Assembly: GCA_034190875.2 (NCBI GenBank)
Contig: CM067354.1
Location: 46,956,037 to 47,020,036 of the forward strand
Direction of reading: 5' to 3'
Length of the DNA stretch: 64,000 nucleotides
Source of the DNA: Urechis unicinctus
Lineage: Eukaryota > Annelida > Polychaeta > Xenopneusta > Urechidae
Position numbers and translations under genes: made by a program. The notes beneath the pieces are model-generated. The model was not told where the DNA came from and did not search any database. It worked only from the letters and a program-made list of their open reading frames with translations. Of this stretch, positions 51,501 through 64,000 are shown one piece after another (the stretch's first letter is position 1; each line of letters opens with the position of its first letter).

Positions 51501-52643
51501 GACGCATAGAATCCGAAAGTGCAATAAAACTTCACTTCTAGCATTGAATAAAAGGAACTTAAAAATGGCAATACTTTGGTTATGGGTTTTCGTCTACTTG
51601 ACTTCGGCAAATACCCATTCCGTAAGTCCAGGGCAGTATTTGTCATAATGGCAATGTTGATCGGACTTGTTATACTCCAGTATGAAGATTACCCGATGGG
51701 CAATGCATGAAACACACTGCATCAACATAATACACATCGCGTCCCTTTATCACCATGGGTGCAATTCGCCAACCAGGTTTTTTGTGGGCGGTAGTATTGT
51801 AATACAATTTTAAGATTTATCATAACAACTTTCTATTGACGTGACTTTCTCAACGGGTTCGATTTCTATAACCTTGACAAATAGACAACAATCGGCAAGT
51901 GGAGATACTGGGACATTTTACATTTGTGATATCTGTTGTATCAAACAGTCAACAAAATCCAGCTTATTGACCGGATGGAGCTAGTAAAGCTGATAAAGCA
52001 TTTCAAAGGAAGAAGCATTTTGACCTGTCTGTGTTCGGTATTTTCACAGCTTGCTGGTCACATTATGGAAGTTGAATGTTTTTCTGTAAATCACTTCGGT
52101 GGGAGGCATTTGCATTGCCCGTTGATGAAACTCTTGTCATATCAAATAATGGATCTCGCAAAAGAGGTTCCGGCCACAACCACAACTAGAAATTCGTATA
52201 GTTGTTATGACTAAATAGTTTTACTATATCTGTTCATGGATGCGGCAGTCAGCGCTTTACAGATATTTTACATGAGTGGATATTATTTATGAGCTTGGAA
52301 GTCGCATTTTATTGATCAACGGCGATAGAGGTGCCACATAAAACCTCGTTTAACCGAGGGCTCTGATTAACTGAGCCATACACACATTTGATTTACACAC
52401 CAGCATGTAAGTTTAATTATAACAGATAGAACAGCAAGTTGTTGTTTATTACATGGTCATAATTACACACGTCTGATAAACATCAACAGCAAAGACTTCA
52501 GATAGAGACAATGTGCATCGAGCATTGAAGACATGCTATTTGTTCTGTGGAGCTGCAATACTTGATTTCCTTTACTCTGTTGCCTATCGCACGGTACCAA
52601 CATGGACATGACGCGTACCGCAATATCGGTATTTTTTACATTA
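45531..52643. other. Intergenic DNA, no gene recognised
   Basis: The longest frame is 136 codons (51063-51473, plus). It has a hydrophobic stretch in the middle but no recognisable family, and a frame of that size is not surprising in 64 kb of AT-rich DNA. Others (103, 94, 92, 91 and 90 codons) also lack motifs. No repeat was identified. Confidence 0.4.
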
Positions 52644-52955
52644 CATGAGATATACTGCCTGCCCCAGACATGTTGCATGCTATATATAGCCTACCACGCG
52701 ATTCTGTTACTGTGTAACATTCCACGAGATAAACTGCCTGACACGGGCATGTTGCATGTTTTATCAAGCGTACCACCATATACTTGCTTTGTATACAATC
52801 CATAAAGTGCACTGCCTGACATGGGCATGTAGTAGTTATCATAAAGAGCAACACATGATACTGGAATTGGGTATATTTTTCGAGATGAACTGCTTGACAT
52901 TGGCGTGTTGCATGATTGACGCGATGTACTCTCTGATGCTTGTATGTTTTGAGAA
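52644..52955. repeat. 78-bp minisatellite, about 4 units
   Basis: Units start near 52644, 52722, 52800 and 52879 (spacings 78, 78 and about 79). Each contains a version of GAGATAAACTGCCTGACA, then GGGCATGTTGCATG or a variant. Because 78 is divisible by three, frames stay in phase. On the minus strand a 111-codon frame (52636-52971) stays open across all units and carries a ~26-residue repeat including C-Q-A-V-H/Y-L/F. Plus-strand frames are also partly open, so coding status is uncertain. Confidence 0.85.
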
Positions 52956-52971
52956 GAGCCCTACCTGCCAC

Positions 52972-54723
52972 CAGTAGAGGACGTTCACTGTATGAATTAC
53001 GGAACTCAGTTAAAGTGAACGTTGTACTGTGACAGTCGAAGCTCCATTCAGTAAACTATTGAACACAGAGGCAACGCGCATTTTTCACCGTGTGTGTCAA
53101 ATGATACAAGAAGTTAACCTAGATCGCTTTACTCAATTTGATAATGAGCATGACATCATTTGCGCTCCAGGTAGCACAACATTTAACGAAAGTCCTGTTT
53201 TCGTTAGATCCAAGTCAGCATTACCTTTTGTTACTTGTAAATTATATCATCCTATTTAACGCATACTCAGAAATGTGCATCCGGTTCCAGTTCCTGGCGT
53301 TGATATTCTGGCGCTGGCAAGTTGATCAATGTGATGCAATCAAAACCTTCTCTTCCATGCATAATCTGAGTGGCAGGTTAATATTGTACCTTCTAGTGTA
53401 ACTTACTTGTAAATCGCTATAAATTGAAAAGATTTGTTAGGATCTAGTCAAAAGTTTAAGAAAGGTGCCAATGTTTCCTGGTCACTATTAATATGATTCC
53501 GTCAAATCAATAGAAAAACTGCGCACACATCAATTGCAAATTATCTCTATGAAATATCGGGAATATCCCTTGCACCCTTCAACGTCAAACAAGCTTTGCA
53601 CTTAAATTCGTGCTTCATAAGTGTCCATCATTATTCTAATTATCATTCTCATATGCAGGAGCAGCTGCAGCAATTACACAGCTATAGTCAGATATCAGTA
53701 AAACAATAAACAGATAAGAAACGTGCATTTTATGTCATTTGTCAGTATCGTGCCTTGTCCAATTACATGAATAAATCATCTTTATGGCAACATAGCCGTA
53801 CAGGAGCCCCCTAGAGCGAACACCATTAGTAGCTTCTAATGGACATGTATTTCTTTTATAATTACCATAGCCGTAAAAAGCAATAGACCAACGCCATCAG
53901 GAAAGCATTCAATATTCTGCTCATTATTGTAAACAGAACTGTACTGTTGTCGGTTTTTTATAGTCAAAGAACATATTGTGTCATAAAATCTGTTTAATCA
54001 AACGTTAGTTAATAATTACTTCTCAGTGCGATTGTCGCGATGCCGATTCTGAGATCAATGAAGGGTTTCAAGACAAGCGTTTCAAGGTTCTGGAGCTTAC
54101 GGGAGTAAGCAAAATGCTGAGTAGTGCGGTTGCATATAATCAGGGCTTTCGTTAATCTGCAAAATTATAACACTAAGTCTAAAGCAGAAGGGGCATAATT
54201 ACTGCAGCCTGTTTGGTGTTAATGGTATAAAATTGATAGGTTTGTATGTTAATGGATCTTCGTAGAGTGAATCAAATAAACACGTTGTCTCAACCCAGAT
54301 TTGGTATGTAACCACACAATTTCCGTACATAATGGGAATAACACTTTGGCACTAAGAATGACGTGAGGTTAAACGTTGGGATATATACGGTCTCGGTTAT
54401 TGTTTGAATACCTTTCTGCAAAGCTCCATACATCTGAGGCGTTATGTATACGTAATTGATGTTGTGAAGATAAATCGATAATGCTGATGTGAGTTTAGTG
54501 AAACATGGGAGTTTCATCACGCGTTCTTGGCTCATTCGGAGACGGTCAATTAATTGAAAAATTGTTCGAATTGTTATGTATGACTGCGATAACCAAGAAA
54601 GTATTCCTATGTAATCCGCTGATGTAACCAGGTCCAGGCTAACAGTATGGATTAAAATAACAGCATAAACTTGCAGAAATCAATAACTGCGCAGCCTTTG
54701 CCATTGGGCACGAAAACGAATTT
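52972..54723. other. Intergenic DNA, no gene recognised
   Basis: Frames of 87 codons or fewer without recognisable motifs; no repeats noted. Confidence 0.4.
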
Positions 54724-55215
54724 TGTATATATATATACACGCAGAGATAGATATATTTATATATATATATATAGATATAGATATAGAGATATAGAGATAT
54801 AGAGAGAGAGAGAGAGAGATCTAGATATATAGATAGAGATAGAGAGAGAGAGAGAGATAGAGAGAGAGTGATATAGAGATATATCTAGATAGATAGAGAG
54901 ATATCAGAGAGATAGAGAGAGATAGAGAGATCTCTATATATCTCTCTTCTCTCTCTATATCTCTATCTATCTATATATCTCTATATCTCTATATATATAA
55001 TCTATCTCTCGAGAGCAGATAGATATCTCTCTCTCTCTATCATCTCTCTATATATATAATCTCTTTATATATATATCTTTATCTCTATATATATATATAT
55101 ATAAATATATAAATATGCGTGTCTGCTGCGACTATTCAATCTATATATGCCCACATGTATATATCAATACACACATACTCCCATAACTATATATCGATAT
55201 ATTTATATATATATG

Positions 55216-55276
<61 letters not shown>

Positions 55277-55425
55277 TGAATATATATATACATATATATA
55301 TATATATTATATATATATGTATATATATACACATATATATATAAGTATATATATTTAAAAATATATATATGTAAATGCATGTATATATATATATATATTT
55401 ATATATATATGACTAAAATTATATA

Positions 55426-55505
<80 letters not shown>
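54724..55505. repeat. Complex AT/GA/TC simple-repeat block with imperfect palindrome
   Basis: It starts with (AT)n. A GA- and GATA-rich arm (about 54760-54930) and a TC- and TATC-rich arm (about 54935-55100) are roughly reverse complements around GAGATCTC at 54927-54934. Two long (TA)n tracts follow (about 55218-55272 and 55428-55505) with TATG/CATA interruptions. Frames here encode only Tyr-Ile repeats and are artefacts. Confidence 0.95.
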
Positions 55506-56728
55506 ATTTACATTTGATGCCTCACAAAGTGCTCTATATATTCTGCGTAATAACCAGGCTCACTGCCACCACAGCAGATTTGCTCCTGGAGCCGAATCAG
55601 AAGATTGACATAGTATGCCCCGTTAAAATGAAATGTCGTTCCGGAAATACAACGCTTTCAATCGCGCTGGCAAATAAGCTAGCATCATGGAATTGACAGA
55701 AAGATATAATGCAGCTTCGATTGCTAGCAGACTTGTCAGTTAGAGAGGGCATATATACATTGGGGTACGTTTTTGAAGAGCAGGAAATGGTCGCTCGCGT
55801 ATTTCCTTGGACATCATGCTTTGTAGAACATGAGCCCGCAATATGCCTTATATCAGATGATGGATAATTTCCTTGGGCTTCAATTACAACCTAGGGAGAC
55901 GCTAGAGGCGAATTATTTGATTGCAGGTTATGTTTCCGCCTAAAAAGCAGATGTTCAAACTACCCATATTTGATATGATTAATGATCCCGATTAGTTATT
56001 GATCAATAACGGGAAGACATCATGTGACCATTGTCTTCTTGTCTGACTAGAAATGTGGAATTAAGTGACTCTGCTAATTGTCGATTGTATTTACATCTTA
56101 AGAGGGTAGTGAAATATCATTCAATTCAATTCACACCCGATTCAACTTTAATATGCCAAGCTAAAACAAATTGTAAACTGCAAACATACTCAATAATGTA
56201 ATATCATGTGCTGGTCTAGCTTGAATTGCCAGAATCCTTTGTTCTGGAAGCAATCTATTGATAAAAGTGCGGCAGAATTTTTGTTGGTGTAAAATAAATT
56301 TATTGCGTTTACATGTAAATTACATATATAGCTAGCCATTTGCAGTGACAAACTCCTATGATTAGTGATATACAGTATTGGTACGATTGTTTATAAAGAT
56401 AAAGCACGCGACAAACACATGCAAGTGAGCAAAGATGTTCTCATGTGATCTTATCGCATATTTGTACTATATATTGAGGCGGAAGCCCTACGGAAATCCA
56501 AATCGCTGAGCTGTTATTCCGCAAATGGACAAGGTTCCTTGTCATTTCGCAATGACGCGGTTTTTAACATTCATCATGTGGTAATTTTTTTACTGTCGTT
56601 TAACGGATAGTGACAACTTTACCAATGATCTGGCCATAATTTAAACAAATCACTGTGTTTGTGCTTGTTATTCCGTGGACAAGGTTCCCTGTGTGGTCTT
56701 TAACATTCATCATGTGGTGTGTCGTGTA
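55506..56728. other. Intergenic DNA with a local duplication next to the (GT)n tract
   Basis: TTATTCCG...GGACAAGGTTCC...TTTAACATTCATCATGTGGT occurs at 56514-56583 and again at 56668-56717. The second copy lacks about 20 internal bases and leads straight into the (GT)n microsatellite. No gene is recognised. Confidence 0.6.
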
Positions 56729-58525
<1,797 letters not shown>

Positions 58526-58842
58526 TTTATATAGAGATATATATTTATATAGATATATAGAGAATATAGAGGTATATATCTATAGATATATATAGATAGA
58601 GATAGATATTATTATATATAGAGAGTATATCATAAGAGAGATAGAGGAGAGAGAGACATAGAGAAAGAAAGAGAGGGATACATTAATACATATATTATAT
58701 ATAGATATTTTTATAGATATAGAGATAGATATATATATATGTATATCTATCTTTATCTCTATATATATTTTGAGAGAGATATATATGTAGAGATATATAT
58801 CTCTATATTCTATATATATATATATCTTTCTATATATAAATA

Positions 58843-58899
<57 letters not shown>
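58526..58899. repeat. (AT)n/(GATA)n simple-repeat block
   Basis: ATAGATATA-type degenerate repeats with a GA-rich middle (58619-58680) end in a perfect (TA)n run of about 50 bp (58848-58898). Confidence 0.95.
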
Positions 58900-58903
<4 letters not shown>

Positions 58904-60230
58904 TATGGAAGTCGGCGCAGTACAACCTTTGCAACTTGGCGACGGACGGTATATGTTTAAGAAAGCAATTTAGTCAATCACATAATGCCTCATGCCTCAA
59001 GAGAGGGTAATGTAACCAAGAAACCCAAACCTTCTCTTCGGAGTGGAAATTATTCTGCCTCAAATAGATTGCCCTCATTGTTCCATACTGGGCAGTATTG
59101 TGATCTTTAAAGAGTATCTGCTTCTGCAAAGAGAAGTCCTTTCAAGCGAAAACCCTCTTAATAAATGGATTGCGATGGAACAACATTCATTGTCTATATA
59201 GGCCTGATAAACTTTGCCGCTAAAATGAAGACTGGATTTCTTGCGTCACAATCTTTAGCCGTCCGCAGCTGCCATTATAGATGGACGGTAGAGTGACAGT
59301 GTTTTATTGCATTGCACGTACATTTATAGCTGAGCAGCCAGGTGGCGCTATAACGCAGTATATTCCGAATATTCGGTCTGTGAGGCGTGCAATCTGGACA
59401 AATCTGGTCGGATATGTGGTCAGTAAATGGCACCGATGGTATTTGAGGCAAGGCACCCCATGCATTGTGTCTTCTTAGTAGCGGAAATGTGTCTTGAATG
59501 TGGCCCGTGGTGACAAGTCGCAAGGACAGACACATATGATTCAGCAAAGAAAGTTCAGTTTTTGGCACATGACAAAGAGTACGTGAACGCAGCTGCAGTA
59601 CCCTGCCTAGACACCCTGTCGAGCTACATACATTGGATAATAGCACTTTCAAAAAGGGACCCACGCCACATTGTGCGCGTCTACCACCTACAAAGTAGCA
59701 CACTTGTATTGACACACATAATCAATATTACCACAGGAGTAAGCGTCATCTCTATCACTCATAAAGGCTACTAAAATGACTACATGCTGCAAAGTGTCTA
59801 TGCCATGGTACACTTCTCATAAAAAAGAGGCCGCACGTCTCATAGACAGGATGCGGATGTACCCTAACGACGCCTTGTGCTAAGCAGAGGTGGTGGACTA
59901 ATCAATCAATCACGCGCACAAGGTGTTAAAATGCGGAATGGTATATGCATATGGTAATGTCATCAGCCTCTGGTTCGACGCTTTGTGCAGCTCAGGCCGA
60001 CCATCTGGCACAGTTATCAAGACTGACATGGTACGGCGCCAAAAAAAGTGGAAAATAATAATCTTGACCACGGCCAATGGATTTTGACCATCTCAAACCT
60101 CTTGGCAACTCTCCAATACGATTGGAACTATAAAAGGTCAGAGTATAATTGTTCACATAACAGTGGAGTACCCTAATGAATCAATGACCTAAAATCCACG
60201 GCGTGTTAAAAACGATAAATAGGATTCTGC
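58900..60230. other. Intergenic DNA, partly GC-richer; unassigned minus-strand frame
   Basis: Between about 59260 and 59720 the sequence is noticeably richer in G and C than its surroundings. A 146-codon minus-strand frame lies at 59275-59715, and the perfect palindrome CCGAATATTCGG lies near 59367. The frame has no domain or signal I recognise. It could be an exon, a transposon remnant or chance. Confidence 0.35.
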
Positions 60231-60302
60231 TATATATATATTTATATTTATATGAATATATAAATATATACATGTATGTATATGTATATGTAAATATATT
60301 AG

Positions 60303-60400
<98 letters not shown>

Positions 60401-60503
60401 TGTTTAAATACATATATTTGTAAATATATGCATATATATATATATATATACAATACGGTAAATATATACATGCATATATACACAACATATGTATCTATAA
60501 GCA

Positions 60504-60539
<36 letters not shown>

Positions 60540-60840
60540 CATATATATATAAGTATATATGAATACATATAAGTATATATGAATATATATAGATATACAT
60601 ATCCATCGATATGTATATACATACAGATATGTTTATACATGTATATATGCAAATATATTTATATACCGTCATTTATATATACACATAAAAATATATATAT
60701 TTACACAAGTTTGTATGTATAAATATGCATGTATATATATAAATATTGACAAAAATATATATAAATATAAATACTTAGGCAAAAATGTACATATATACAT
60801 ATATACATATGTGTGTATATATTCATTTGTATACATGAAT
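60231..60840. repeat. Long AT-rich simple-repeat block, (TA)n with TATG/CATA interruptions
   Basis: About 600 bp made almost only of TATATA, TATATG and CATATA words, including perfect (TA)n tracts at about 60308-60340 and 60354-60397. Both strands give long Tyr-Ile frames (163 codons minus, 119 codons plus) that are artefacts of the repeat. Confidence 0.95.
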
Positions 60841-60878
60841 GTTTACTAACCTAAAGCTCGAAATGGCGGTCAATCGCC

Positions 60879-60916
60879 AATATTACATTTGCCTCGCAAT
60901 ATTACATTTGCCTCGC
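60879..60916. repeat. Perfect 19-bp tandem duplication
   Basis: AATATTACATTTGCCTCGC occurs twice in direct succession, directly beyond the simple-repeat block, so it is probably a recent slippage duplication. Confidence 0.95.
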
Positions 60917-63379
60917 AAGCAGTCTGTATCTCATACACTTGTTATAATGTGTCTGTAACTCGGGTTCACACACAACGATCAATTGGTTACATGCTTGGGA
61001 TAGATGCTTTGTCTTTGAGACAAAATTAGGTTGTCAGATGTATTTGGCCTCGTTGCGTATCAAACTCGGAATCGACGAAATCTAGTCGAGCTACAGTATA
61101 TACCAGTGTATGTTGCAGCTAAGCAAAATAAGTAATTGAACGGTACTCTGACGAATTAGATACTTTGTGCATACGGCCATCCGCTAATATATAAAGAATG
61201 ACTCACGCCTCATCATGCCTTGAGTTATATTACCATTACAACTTTGCATCGTCCACATCAATGCGTTTAATGTTTGGCTAGACGAGAGATTGATTAATGG
61301 AAATCGTTATTGTAGAAGCGAACGCGCAGTTCCTATATCACCGTTCACGTAATAAGAATGCGGAAGAGAAAACGTACCTGGGCGAGGCTAGAGTTGAAAT
61401 CGTGAACAAATAATGACGACGGTTGCAGCCATTGTATTGACCTTGTCTTGCTTCATCCGCAGGGGGCTGTAACAGCGCCAGATTACATCGATGCAGCGCC
61501 AAGCAGGTTTCCCTTGAGGCGCAGCGAGCTTAAGCACATAGAAAATGGGTACGTAAAAGCACCGTTCAAACACATCTGTATTCACCCTAAATGGCTTAAT
61601 GTAATGTAATCTTTCGGGAGTGGTAACATTTATTTCGATTTGAATGATCAGCTTTGGAGCGGATAAATCATTTTAATGTTAACTACAACAAAAGAGGCCT
61701 ATATCTCTCTTTGCAGCTACTATAAGCGCTGTATTAAAGAACCTCCCATACGCGCGGCGTGAAGGTCACAGAATATAATCTCGACCATTGCCTCTTTTTT
61801 CCATGTTATTGGTCGCGCTTCGCTTCGTAGATCTGGAACCGTGTTTACCGTGGTTAAGTTCGGTCATAGTTGTATCAGCGAGCATATAATTGTTTAGTCT
61901 TTCGACTGTTATAAACAAAGACCGTCAGAACTTAACATGGATATTCAATGCTCTACCCACGAATGGCGCAAAAGGAGACCTGTTTATGTTCGTCTCATCC
62001 TAAAGCTTACTTGCCGTAGGAGCTACAGCTGAATTCAGTTTTGATATAATCATTGTTCCCTGCGCCCTGCGTCACATGATTAGGCAGAAAATTCTCTCTT
62101 GTCTTCATTTAGTATAACATAAGATATGTGCTAACCACACACTAGAGTCTATCCTAGTCGGTTATTTCAGTATGCGTTTACGATGATCTTACGGATTGAT
62201 GCAGTAAAGTCGCAGTACAGTGGTAGAAGTAATAACCATTCCAAATTTAATATGCTGTCAACGCACTTGTGGCTGTTATTGCGCTTATGTCAAAGCCAAT
62301 GGAAGGCTTCATCTGTCTTATAAAAGTAAAGGGCAAAACGACAATACAGTGTGCCTCGAGCAATCCATCTCGATTTCATTAAGAATTGTAAGAATGATGC
62401 CCTGCCGTATATGTGCGGCTTAAATCCATATATAGCACTCGCTGACGTACGTTAGCGCCATTAGGATGTCATATTCTAGCCCCTAAATATTCCTCCTCTG
62501 GCTTGTGTTCAGTATGGATACTAGTAGCCAAATCGTTACTAATTGCAGAGTTCACACTATCTATTCGGTATGCACTTGGTCGTCGATCACATGCACAGTA
62601 TTAAAGCATCATGCTACCATGCTTATCTTATTAACAGCCGAAGGAAAATGAACAACGAAATATTAGGCACTCATGCAAGAAAAAGTTGCACGCGAATATA
62701 TATTTCGCAACTGTCGTATTTAATATATGACTACCTCATTGCTTATTAAATTTGTCCCCGCCCGAAACCGCAGAACCTGATGAACTGGTTTACTGACTTG
62801 AGATTCACAGATTCCATAGTAGGGCATAGAAGCTGCTGTTAAGGAATATGATCTCAATATTGCTGCTTAGTATTATGCAAAAATCTAATGTAAAGTATTT
62901 AGAAGACTTTCGAAGGATCTATTTTGCTAACATAGTAAATAAGCAAAGTGCATACTCCTGCTGGCGCTATCGATGCTTCGGCATCAATGGTGCCAGTTTC
63001 CGAGTACAGCTGGGGTATCTATGAGTAATTTAGATGCCCTAGCCATAGATATTGCACCATGTCCCTAATAAAATTAAAATATGGTTGGATTTCAACCTCT
63101 AGAAAATAGGCCAGCTTGCACGACATCTACCAACATTTCACATGTTCAACAATAAGTATAGTAATAAAAGTAAAATATATAACAATGTAATAATAATACC
63201 ACAAATATTTTGATTTCACTGAAAAATAATTAATCGGACTAGAATTTTTTTTTTACCATAAGATTTATCAATTCTGATATAAAGTACACTGGAATGTGTA
63301 TTTCACATTCCGACTCACTACAGTCATTTCCTTACCTACCAACCCTTAGTTTCGAATATCCCCATGATTATTTATTTTA
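60917..63379. other. Intergenic DNA, no gene recognised
   Basis: Frames of 68 codons or fewer without motifs. No RNA gene or repeat was recognised. Confidence 0.45.
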
Positions 63380-63800
63380 TTTTTTTTCTCCCATGGAGGG
63401 ACCTAGTACCTTTGTGGATATTCATCCACTTAAAAGGAGAGGGATATGTTGAGTGCCAAATTCATAACAAACCTACCCTTCATCATAACGTACCCTCTCA
63501 GTCATCAGTTGATGGAGTAACCCCCAACAGCTTATATTAATTATACGCCCCAGTTTCCCAGATCCACAAGTGACCTACATGTCACCTGCCACTTCCCCCC
63601 TCTCCTCATACATACCCCATATTCCAGAGCCACATGACCTTCCTGCCCAGGCAACACCCGTTAGCCCCAGCCCCCACAGACCTGGCTACAGCATGTCCCA
63701 TGAGAATTGGGATGGCGTGCCCTAGTCGTTGAGGGAAGCAGTTTATATTTCAAAATCAGTTCTCTCCTGGCCTCCGAGCTCAACACATCTCTCTCTTACG
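63380..63800. other. C-rich, strand-skewed segment, possible fragment of an unidentified element
   Basis: The base composition changes abruptly. The plus strand becomes rich in C, with many CCC and CCCC words and few Gs between 63460 and 63670. No frame over 60 codons is open, and no LTR, tRNA or domain motif is recognised. Such a persistent skew is unlike the rest of the window and could be part of an element or transcript extending past the right edge. Confidence 0.4.
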
Positions 63801-64000
63801 TTTAGGCTAAGCAGCATCGCTAGTGAAATGTCAATTATGTGATGGATTAGCCCGAATGTCTTAGACGCCCTACTTGGCATGACAAAGTGAAGAAACTAGA
63901 TATCTGCAATGTCGGAGCAATATGCCCGCAGGCTTCGAATGAACAATCTTCTCTCTCAACTTAGCTAGAAGTCAGGCCAATTAGAAAAAAAATCTAATAA

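Noticed and set aside
55119-55696. Tyr/Ile-repeat proteins
   Set aside because: They are products of (AT)n tracts; the same applies to frames at 58739-58960 and 60181-60672.
59790-60060. A tRNA-like or SINE head based on GTGGTGGACTA and GGTTCGACGC
   Set aside because: The putative box A and box B are about 80 bp apart or more, too far for a tRNA head, and no arm pairing is evident.

Overview
The window looks like gene-poor, AT-rich nuclear DNA from an animal, most likely an invertebrate. The evidence is a Ty3/Gypsy LTR retrotransposon of the kind common in invertebrate and fish genomes, at least one tRNA-derived SINE, many long microsatellites ((CT)n, (GT)n, (AT)n, (AAAC)n), several degenerate tandem arrays, and no compact prokaryote-like gene organisation. 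CpG dinucleotides are not obviously depleted, which fits an invertebrate better than a vertebrate. The species cannot be determined from the sequence alone.

Layout: 1-39.5 kb is mostly unique, non-coding-looking DNA. It holds a satellite-like array (4.55-5.24 kb), two (CT)n tracts (9.2 and 11.2 kb), a dispersed repeat family with copies at 13.85, 14.86 and 24.2 kb, a tRNA-derived SINE (19.85-20.11 kb), a short tandem array (21.85 kb), a ~590-bp direct duplication (25.36 and 27.47 kb), a 45-bp minisatellite with a 15-codon reading phase (31.99-32.39 kb), a strong hairpin (33.37 kb) and a motif cluster (34.9 kb).

39,565-44,510 is the one clear coding locus: a complete 4,946-bp Ty3/Gypsy element. 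It has 149-bp LTRs that differ at one position, 5-bp target-site duplications (TAAGG), a primer-binding-like site, a polypurine tract, and gag, protease, reverse transcriptase, RNase H and integrase in the usual Ty3/Gypsy order. Three small frame breaks split the coding region, although I see no other nonsense mutations. The copy is therefore young but broken as written, or it carries sequencing indels.

44.5-64 kb is again gene-poor. It contains a C27 homopolymer, a likely second degenerate tRNA-like SINE head (45.5 kb), a 78-bp minisatellite (52.6 kb), a GA/TC-rich imperfect palindrome running into long (AT)n (54.7-55.5 kb), a (GT)n tract (56.7 kb), two more AT-rich simple-repeat blocks (58.5 and 60.2 kb) and a C-rich, strand-skewed terminal segment (63.4-63.8 kb). 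I found no convincing host protein-coding gene, tRNA gene, rRNA gene or CRISPR array.
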